Origin: a virus
Strand: one strand, 5' to 3'
Length of the DNA: 25,668 nt
IMG/VR virus record: IMGVR_UViG_3300006332_000008
Coordinates: 1-25,668 of that record
The first letter of the stretch is position 1. Every line of letters begins with the position of its first letter. Below, in pieces: positions 19,140 to 25,668 of this stretch. Position numbers and translations under genes: made by a program. The notes beneath the pieces were generated by a model, which had not been told where the DNA came from, searched no databases, and saw only the letters and a list, made by a program, of their open reading frames with translations.

Positions 19140-22100
19140 TTAGATAGGTAATTCTAGAATATGTATAGTATCTGTTGATAATGGTGCATCACCAGCATTG
19201 AATACTATGTTAGCACCGTTAGCATCAACACTATAGTTAGTACCTGCTATTTGAGCAACACCATTTAAGGTTACTAATACAGAACTTGCCATGTGTTTAA
19301 TACCACCAGCATATGTAGTAAGTGCAAACGTTAGAGTTGTACCATCACCAGTATAAGACCTAGTAATATACTTATCAGCAGCAACACCACCTCGACCAGT
19401 TACAACTAAGTCACCATCAATTCTTACAGAACCAGTACATCTAACTCTGTAATCTTGTTGAGGGGTTTCACCAATACCAATATGTTTAACACCACCAAAG
19501 TCTCGAAGTTCAATTTGACCTGTATCTGTTAAACCAAATTCCTTCCATGCTTGACTATAATATATCCATCCAAGTGATTTACCTGGAGTCCAGTTAATAT
19601 TATAAACTAAGTCACCATCAGAAGGTGTGTCATAGTCAGTAATATTGGAGAAATCTGGTAATCCATTAGACCCTTCTGGTGCTAATAGAGTCTGTTTAAT
19701 AACTGTACCATCTTGGTTGAAGTAAGATAACTTCTTAGATTGTAAGTTCTTAGTAGATGTAACTAGACCTTGGAATGTAACAGGACCAGCAAATATAGAT
19801 TCTAACTGGTTAGATGCTCCACCAATAACAGTTATCTTATCAGTAAGAACCAACTCAGAGAATGTCTCAATAGTTGTGTTCTCTTCACCAATAACATTCA
19901 ACTGTGCAATATCTTCATTTGTTATCTGACCTGTAACTGGGTTAATAACCTGGTTACCAATGAATAGGTCACCATTAGAGTTAAGACCAGAGTAGAAAGC
20001 AACACCCGCTTCTTCTTTAATAGACTGAGAGAACTTAACTTGGTTTGCAGATAGTGTCTCAACCTGAGTTTGAGGGAACGCAGTTGAGTAGTTACCTGGA
20101 CCAAATCCAAGATACTCAAACGTATGGTTACCTGATCTTAGAATTGAGTGTCGTCTAAACTCAACAGGAATAGGAGCAACAGTACCATCATTATTCTCTC
20201 TAATATTAATCTTTCTTTCTTCCTCATCACCAGCACGAGCAGTTAATTCAACATCAGAAAGTTCATCGTTAACAGAATCCCATGCAGGAGTTGTACCTGG
20301 TTGTGTCCAACCTGTATCTGCTAGTAAGAACTCAACTGCTTCCTTAGTAATAGATCTTTGAGGATCTAATGCTGGTGTAGGTGTAGCACCATCAGTTGCA
20401 TTTACAAGACCGATAGTTTGGTTGTCAGCAACGGATACCGCAGCAACAGGGTCAGCAACAGGGTTGTCTCTGTCAAACGTAGGATAGACTTCGTTGACGT
20501 TTTGACTGAATTTTCTGTCGTTAAAATTAGAAGTTGAAGGTGTAATAGATGCACAAAGCAAGGTAATATAGTAGAGTCCATCAGAAACACCTCTCTCAAA
20601 TTCTTGAACTACTTCAATGTCATAGATGTAATAGCATTTAGATAATGAATAATTGGTTGTATCACTATTCAATGGTTGCATTACATAACCAGACAACGGA
20701 TCACGAGGAAGCGGATTAGTTTTATCCTTATCGATCTTCATACGAACACGGAATGTTCTATCCTGAAGGTCTCTACCATCAGCAATCCTTCTGAGGAATG
20801 TAGTAGGAGTAAAGTTTACGTTATCATATTGACTGTTTGCTGTAATATCTGTGTAAATTCCATTAGCAGTTGAATCTACAGAAAGATACCAACCACCAAC
20901 AACATTTGGAGTACCACCAACAGTATATGTGTTTGCATCATACTGTAAAGGTGAACCAACGACACCTGCCTTTAGACCAGAAACAGAAGGTCCATAAGGA
21001 GAAATACTTGCAGTCTTTACAGTTGCTTCAGATTGTCCACTAGAAACTAACAGACAGTTTAATTTATCAGGAATTGCACTTGCACCTGTACCATCTTGTC
21101 TAGCACCAACTGTATAACCCTGTACTCTTGTTGTTGGTGGTGATGCCTCTACAGTATAACCATAGAGATACAATCTAGTTCCTGGTGTTTGACCTTGACC
21201 AGCAAGTGCAGCATTTACAACTCTAGTTCTTTGAATGTCAATGTTGACCCAGTTAACACCTGTCTCCTCACCAAATATAACATTACCACTAACAGTATCA
21301 GTATTATTAACAGATAAAGTTATAACTCTAGTATTTGTATTAAAAGAAACAACAGTTGCATCGTCACCAATACCAGTACCAGAAACAGTTAAACCTTCAA
21401 TAATACCATTAACAGATCCATCATCAGCAAGAGTGATAAGGTTTGTTGCATTAGTACCTGTTGCAGTTGTTGAAATTACATTAAGTGCTTTAGGTGGAAT
21501 AACGTGAGTTAATTCTCCCGCTTTATCTTTCGAGAATGCTTTTGCTTTAAATCCAGCAGATCTTAGTGCAGTATTACCAAAGTTACTGTTACTGTTAGTA
21601 ATTGACATATCAGCACCATCTTCAGCAGTGAAGTGTGCAGAATATCCAACAGCGAACACAGAAACTGCCTGAATAAATGCGTCATTAGTTGCAACAATGT
21701 GCCTATGACCCCATCCTTTACGATACTCAGCAAATCCATCTAAGTGAGCACCATCTCCAGAAACTGCTGTATCATAGTTACCAGTTGAATTATTATATCT
21801 TACAAATGCTCTATCATCTTTCTGTAGTGACAGTCCAGTAAACTGTGCCACAACCATTGATTTGAAACCAGTCGCCTTAGAACCGTTTGCGTTCATTCCA
21901 TTCATACCCCATACACTTCTTAGTGATAGGTTGAAAGCATAAGGTGATGCAGAGTCGACTGTATCAATCTCAGTCTTAACAGTTATGTTTGAACCAACGG
22001 CATTACCTGAAGGTTCTGCTGTCATCTGATATGTAAATACGTTATTAGATGCAGATGTAACTGTGAAAGAACCATTATAAAGTCCTGTGTCTGCTTCAGA

Positions 22101-23099
22101 TGAAGGACCAGTAGATCCACTAACACCAGATATATTAATGTTTACACCAACAGAGAATCCATGATCTCTTGGGTTATCAAATTCATCAACAGTAACTGCT
22201 GTTGCAGTATTACCATTACGAGTTATCTGTAGTACCCTATATTCATCACTAATTGGACCAACAATTCTGTTTTCCTCAACCCTTGCCTGAATTTGGTCAG
22301 CAGTAGGATCACCAGATGTATCAGGAATTGTTGCAAATGCTTTAGATATTTTCTGATAATATATCTCTAGGTCAGTTCTTTCTTGAATGTTTGCAACTGC
22401 TGTGTAATCTTCATTAGGAACAGTTCCTTGTGAAATAAGAGTTGATAGTGGATTTAAACCATCAGCAAACTCAAAACATGTTAGTCTATGATGAGAGAAC
22501 TTAGGAGCAAGAGTGTTAGTACTACCAGGTCTATAATATACACCCTCTTCTGCACCATCAAAGAAAGAGAACTGCCAGAAGTATGTACCACCAGTTACTT
22601 TAAATATTGCACAACGTCCAGGAACATCAGATTCACTTAGAATCTCATTACCAAGAGTTGTTGGATAAGGAACATACTTAGGAATAATTTTTGTACGTCT
22701 TAGATCAGTACCAACGAGGGAACAACCTCTGGGAACGATGATACCACCTTCAACAGAATTATACTTATACAAAACATTATTTGATGATGTAATGTCTAAG
22801 TTTGAGTTTGAATCAATAGGGGGAACATTAGTATATAAAACTTCACCAGGTCTATTATCTACAACATACTCAGCAGGATAGAGCATGATACTGAAAGCAT
22901 CAAACTCGTCATTACTTAATCCAACTCTATATGAAAATCTTGCTACTTCTAGAAATGCTCTTTGAATAGTCTTAAAAGGTCGCAGTGCTGAGTTTCCTCT
23001 ATTGTCAATAGCATCAGAAGCATCGAAGTCATCTGGGTTGACATATATGATACGTCCAGTTCTGGACGTAATAATATTCTTTAACCTGGTGAGTGCCAT
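19140..23099 (-). CDS. Large VrlC-like virion structural protein
   Basis: 1319 residues. The N-terminus IIYVNPDDFDASDAIDNRGN then SALRPFKTIQRAFLEVARF is the start of a right-handed beta-helix-type domain, and the whole resembles the large VrlC-like structural proteins of cyanophages (recognised by pattern, not by search). The central region is a series of beta-rich repeats with Ser/Thr/Val/Asn. The last 90 residues (SYTGDGTTLTFALTTY..SVLVTLNGVAQIAGTNY..ILELPI) match a C-terminal module of phage tail fibres. Likely a baseplate or side-fibre component. Late promoter at 23120. Confidence 0.8.
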   Translation of the reverse strand: MALTRLKNIITSRTGRIIYVNPDDFDASDAIDNRGNSALRPFKTIQRAFLEVARFSYRVGLSNDEFDAFSIMLYPAEYVVDNRPGEVLYTNVPPIDSNSNLDITSSNNVLYKYNSVEGGIIVPRGCSLVGTDLRRTKIIPKYVPYPTTLGNEILSESDVPGRCAIFKVTGGTYFWQFSFFDGAEEGVYYRPGSTNTLAPKFSHHRLTCFEFADGLNPLSTLISQGTVPNEDYTAVANIQERTDLEIYYQKISKAFATIPDTSGDPTADQIQARVEENRIVGPISDEYRVLQITRNGNTATAVTVDEFDNPRDHGFSVGVNINISGVSGSTGPSSEADTGLYNGSFTVTSASNNVFTYQMTAEPSGNAVGSNITVKTEIDTVDSASPYAFNLSLRSVWGMNGMNANGSKATGFKSMVVAQFTGLSLQKDDRAFVRYNNSTGNYDTAVSGDGAHLDGFAEYRKGWGHRHIVATNDAFIQAVSVFAVGYSAHFTAEDGADMSITNSNSNFGNTALRSAGFKAKAFSKDKAGELTHVIPPKALNVISTTATGTNATNLITLADDGSVNGIIEGLTVSGTGIGDDATVVSFNTNTRVITLSVNNTDTVSGNVIFGEETGVNWVNIDIQRTRVVNAALAGQGQTPGTRLYLYGYTVEASPPTTRVQGYTVGARQDGTGASAIPDKLNCLLVSSGQSEATVKTASISPYGPSVSGLKAGVVGSPLQYDANTYTVGGTPNVVGGWYLSVDSTANGIYTDITANSQYDNVNFTPTTFLRRIADGRDLQDRTFRVRMKIDKDKTNPLPRDPLSGYVMQPLNSDTTNYSLSKCYYIYDIEVVQEFERGVSDGLYYITLLCASITPSTSNFNDRKFSQNVNEVYPTFDRDNPVADPVAAVSVADNQTIGLVNATDGATPTPALDPQRSITKEAVEFLLADTGWTQPGTTPAWDSVNDELSDVELTARAGDEEERKINIRENNDGTVAPIPVEFRRHSILRSGNHTFEYLGFGPGNYSTAFPQTQVETLSANQVKFSQSIKEEAGVAFYSGLNSNGDLFIGNQVINPVTGQITNEDIAQLNVIGEENTTIETFSELVLTDKITVIGGASNQLESIFAGPVTFQGLVTSTKNLQSKKLSYFNQDGTVIKQTLLAPEGSNGLPDFSNITDYDTPSDGDLVYNINWTPGKSLGWIYYSQAWKEFGLTDTGQIELRDFGGVKHIGIGETPQQDYRVRCTGSVRIDGDLVVTGRGGVAADKYITRSYTGDGTTLTFALTTYAGGIKHMASSVLVTLNGVAQIAGTNYSVDANGANIVFNAGDAPLSTDTIHILELPI

Positions 23100-23119
23100 T
23101 ACTTATACTGCCTTTTGAT

Positions 23120-23127
23120 TATTTATG
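23120..23127 (-). promoter_or_regulatory. T4-type late promoter, CATAAATA
   Basis: One base from TATAAATA, overlapping the TAA of the 483-residue gene and 20 bases before the ATG of the VrlC-like gene. Confidence 0.6.
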
Positions 23128-24574
23128 ATTGACCAAATATTCTAGTCGTAATTGAATTTGAAGCATCTTCATATCCAACTAAACTGAATATATTATTTGC
23201 TGTTGTTGATTTTACAACAAGTGTTTCACCAGGTCCAACAACTAATGAAGTAACTTTATCTACTTCATTGTTACCAGTAGCATCACCATCAACAAGATAC
23301 TGAGAAACTTCAACTGCTGCTTCATCAGTAGTTACAGTATTAATAGTTGCTACTGTTCTGAGTGCTGTATTCAACTTAGGGACATCCCTAAATGTATCCG
23401 AACCAGAAAAACCAGCAGAATTAAGTCCTTTTACAAACTTCAATACTGAACCAGTATAGTCCTTAACATATCCATAAGCACCAGCAGTTTGTCCTGTGAT
23501 TGTATAAGTTACACCATCAACTAAGAAACCATCTGTACTGTTTACAAGAGTTCCAACTTTATCATAGATATACATTCCAGTATATGTGTACTCATCTGCC
23601 ATTTCAATAGAACGATCAGAACCACCATAACCAGAATTTGTTGCTGTACCAGTTCCACCATCATAGAAGTATAGAGGGTCTGGAGTTACGGAAGTACCAA
23701 ACTCATATTGAACATATGCACCACCAGAACCTGCTGTACCACTCGTAGTTTTACCAGTAGTATATTCTGTACCATTATCAGCAGTCTGAGTAAAATCACC
23801 GTCAGGACCAAATTCACCGTTGATAGTTGTAGATAATTTAAAATCTCTACCACTCATCGATGCATCAGAAACATCAAATTTATATGTACGATCATCTTGT
23901 AATTCAAGTTGATCTGTACCAACGTGCATATTATATGTGCCACCAGAAGTATCAGAGAAACAGAATTCTTCTTGAGCAGTAGTAATAGCAGGAGAAGCAG
24001 ATATAGTTCCAGCACCGCCGCCTGTTCCAGTTACACTATCACCAGCAGCAAATTCAGCACCAGTTCCAGCAAGAGTTGTAGGTCCAACATAGATTGTATC
24101 TATATTAATTCCATAGACTGTTGCTGTAGCAGTGTTTGGAGCAGTTCCTTTAGTCATGGTATCTCCCACAACCCATGTTCCAGTTACAGATTCTAATGGA
24201 ATCTCTCTAATAGCAAATGCCTTCACATACTTTGTAGTGAGAGGGGGAATATAAAATGATTCAAACTTAAAAGTCTTTTCTGCATCTGTAGTGGTAATTG
24301 CATCACCAACTTCAATATTAGTATTGTTAGTAAGGTTCGTATTCAATGTAATGAAATACGTGGAAATGAGATCTCCTTTGTGTAGTTTGTATGTTGCTGC
24401 ATCGAGAGTTAATTTTTGATCGCAATCTTTAAGTGCAACATCATAAGCGGAACCTGTTCCGTCGTTTGCAATAGTCAAAACCGTACTAGCACTCTTATCA
24501 ATAGGTGCTCTGTACAACACAGTATCAGTGTTAGCAGATGGTTTGAGTTGTGCTAGAAGTCCTTGATTTGCCAT
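23123..24574 (-). CDS. 483-residue virion structural protein
   Basis: It starts MANQGLLAQLKPSANTDTVL then YRAPIDKSASTVLTIAND, a jelly-roll-type opening seen in phage tail and baseplate proteins. The middle is Gly/Thr-rich beta sequence (GTGAEFAAGDSVTGTGGG), followed by a Tyr/Asp-rich part. The C-terminal half (VSQYLVDGDATGNNEVDKVT, VVGPGETLVVKSTTANNIF) mirrors the ending of cyanophage fibre-associated proteins. No enzyme motif. It is packed between the fibre gene (9-base gap) and the VrlC-like gene. A structural role is firm from context; the precise part of the virion is not. Confidence 0.75.
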   Translation of the reverse strand: MANQGLLAQLKPSANTDTVLYRAPIDKSASTVLTIANDGTGSAYDVALKDCDQKLTLDAATYKLHKGDLISTYFITLNTNLTNNTNIEVGDAITTTDAEKTFKFESFYIPPLTTKYVKAFAIREIPLESVTGTWVVGDTMTKGTAPNTATATVYGINIDTIYVGPTTLAGTGAEFAAGDSVTGTGGGAGTISASPAITTAQEEFCFSDTSGGTYNMHVGTDQLELQDDRTYKFDVSDASMSGRDFKLSTTINGEFGPDGDFTQTADNGTEYTTGKTTSGTAGSGGAYVQYEFGTSVTPDPLYFYDGGTGTATNSGYGGSDRSIEMADEYTYTGMYIYDKVGTLVNSTDGFLVDGVTYTITGQTAGAYGYVKDYTGSVLKFVKGLNSAGFSGSDTFRDVPKLNTALRTVATINTVTTDEAAVEVSQYLVDGDATGNNEVDKVTSLVVGPGETLVVKSTTANNIFSLVGYEDASNSITTRIFGQS

Positions 24575-24583
24575 TGTTATAAA

Positions 24584-25668
24584 TTAGAATCCTGCGTAGA
24601 AAAACTGTTGTTGTCTGGTTCTGCCAATTAGAGTTGCAGCACCGATACCAGAACCAAATGTAATGTCATCAACATTTACGTTTGTCGTAGAAAGTAGAGT
24701 TGCATCAGCGTCTGGAAATCTGATAGTTCTATTCGCAGTAATGTTATCTGCGTTAATATTAATACTATTAGTACTCTCAAGAGTATTCTTAATAGAAGGG
24801 TTAACTAAAGTTTTACCCAATAAAGTTTGAGTTGCTGCTTCAGATACGAAAACATTATTGCTTCCACCATTATTTAGATTGTCAGTCTGAGGGAACTCAA
24901 AGGTTTGGTTTGATGATGCGTTTTGATTGGTAATAGAAAAAGTAATCTTTTTACTATTATCTCCTCCGTCCTGAAGAATCAGGACTTCCATAGTTTTGTT
25001 TTGAAGAATTTGAGTTGCATCTGTACCAACTAACGTGATGTTAGTGTTAGGTACACTAATTATTCTATTTGCTGTAAGTGAATCTGTATTAAAGGTAGCA
25101 GTATTAGTACCAAGTTCAGAGTCAGCAACAAGTGATAGATCTACAAAAGTTTTGTTAAGGACAGTTTGCTCTGCCTTTGTATCAAGTAAAGTCGATGACG
25201 TTGCAGTTGGTTCAAGAGTTGTTGTTACTGTACCTGCATCGGGTAAGAAGTAAGACCTCCTAGTACCAGAGGTTTCTGCCCAGTTAATCTGGAATACTGC
25301 CTCTTCAGCACCATCAGTAATAACAAGAGAATCCTCATCAATAAGAAGAGTCTTGTTCCTTAGTGTTTGTTGTGTGTCATCACCAACTAAAGTTGTACCA
25401 TTACCAGAAGTAATAGCAGGTAATGTCATAATTCTGGTATTAGTACCAGTACCAACATTACTCACTTCAAACCTTGCTTTCGGTCCTTGAGCATCCTCAA
25501 GAGTAAAAGTTTGGTCAGAAATAACAAAGTTACCTGTAACCTTTACAGCACCAGTTCCTTTAGGTGATAATACAATATCAGCATTTGATGCAACATCATC
25601 AACAGCAGTCATATACAATGATACACTACTATTACCATTATCCAACCTAGTCATATAAAGACCACCAT
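24584..25668 (-). CDS. C-terminal part of a long fibre with NKT repeats
   Basis: The frame stays open to the right edge (GGLY precedes the first visible ATG at 25652-25654), so the gene is probably longer and starts outside. From that ATG, 356 residues are seen. Four repeats carry TLRNKTL, TVLNKTF, ILQNKTM and TLLGKTL at about residues 97, 164, 216 and 277, a known hallmark of T4-like marine phage fibres. NRTIRFPDADATLLST and similar strands (ANRIISVPNTNITLVGT) alternate with them. The end, GRTRQQQFFYAGF, is aromatic. It is probably a trimeric beta-helical tail fibre. Confidence 0.75.
   Translation of the reverse strand, partial: GGLYMTRLDNGNSSVSLYMTAVDDVASNADIVLSPKGTGAVKVTGNFVISDQTFTLEDAQGPKARFEVSNVGTGTNTRIMTLPAITSGNGTTLVGDDTQQTLRNKTLLIDEDSLVITDGAEEAVFQINWAETSGTRRSYFLPDAGTVTTTLEPTATSSTLLDTKAEQTVLNKTFVDLSLVADSELGTNTATFNTDSLTANRIISVPNTNITLVGTDATQILQNKTMEVLILQDGGDNSKKITFSITNQNASSNQTFEFPQTDNLNNGGSNNVFVSEAATQTLLGKTLVNPSIKNTLESTNSININADNITANRTIRFPDADATLLSTTNVNVDDITFGSGIGAATLIGRTRQQQFFYAGF

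Noticed and set aside
19131-19145. Late promoter before the 140-residue fibre gene
   Set aside because: The minus strand reads TCTAATAATAATAA, which does not match TATAAATA when read carefully.

Overview
The window looks like part of the genome of a marine T4-type myovirus, most likely a cyanophage infecting Prochlorococcus or Synechococcus. The evidence is the AT-rich, tightly packed genes with 1-17 base overlaps, all on the minus strand; very large fibre/virion genes of the kind seen in marine T4-like phages (a VrlC-like protein, glycine-rich fibres, an NKT-repeat fibre); many short genes; and exact or near-exact T4-type late promoters (TATAAATA/CATAAATA). A T4-like pelagiphage cannot be excluded. 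There is no photosynthesis gene, tRNA, integrase or CRISPR array.

Right part (about 10914-25668, transcribed right to left): the late virion block. It runs from the end of a fibre with four NKT repeats, through a 483-residue structural protein, a 1319-residue VrlC-like protein and two small fibre-tip/baseplate-type proteins, to three kinds of glycine-rich adhesin-like proteins. Two of these adhesins are paralogues with a 79-residue identical Cys/His-containing stretch. Two small Cys-rich (C-x2-C-x-C-x12-CP-x2-KW) proteins lie among the fibre genes.

Middle part (about 5200-10900): small early/middle genes, a MutH/Sau3AI-like nuclease gene with a 99-residue partner, and an operon of ParB-like protein, phage Dam-type adenine methyltransferase, two tiny proteins, a two-TM protein and a JmjC/cupin-like oxygenase. 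The genes of this operon overlap by 4-17 bases, and a perfect-consensus sigma70 promoter stands in front of it. A late promoter and a TTG-started twin-CX3C miniprotein follow.

Left part (1-5200): a second DNA methyltransferase (SPPY type), a basic Lys/Thr/Ala-tailed protein, a KxDG nucleotidyltransferase/ligase-like protein coupled to an HExxH protein, and several small hypothetical proteins. Between them lie unusually long gene-free stretches, at 1104-1401, 1846-2468 and 4123-4235; a fourth lies at 9478-9767 in the middle part.

The most interesting material is in those gaps. They hold repeated, structured RNA domains on the coding strand. One domain (R2) occurs as a stand-alone small RNA with its own promoter and U-tailed terminator, and again inside a gap of about 620 bases. 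A second domain (R1) has a 64-base identical core, closed in each copy by a helix of different sequence but preserved pairing. A 67-base leader occurs, 66/67 identical, just upstream of two unrelated genes. A promoter-proximal leader is closed by a 13-bp perfect helix. Four promoters share an AACTG-type box placed 30-31 bases upstream of the -10 hexamer, right after the preceding stop codon. None of the RNA domains could be matched here to a known family.
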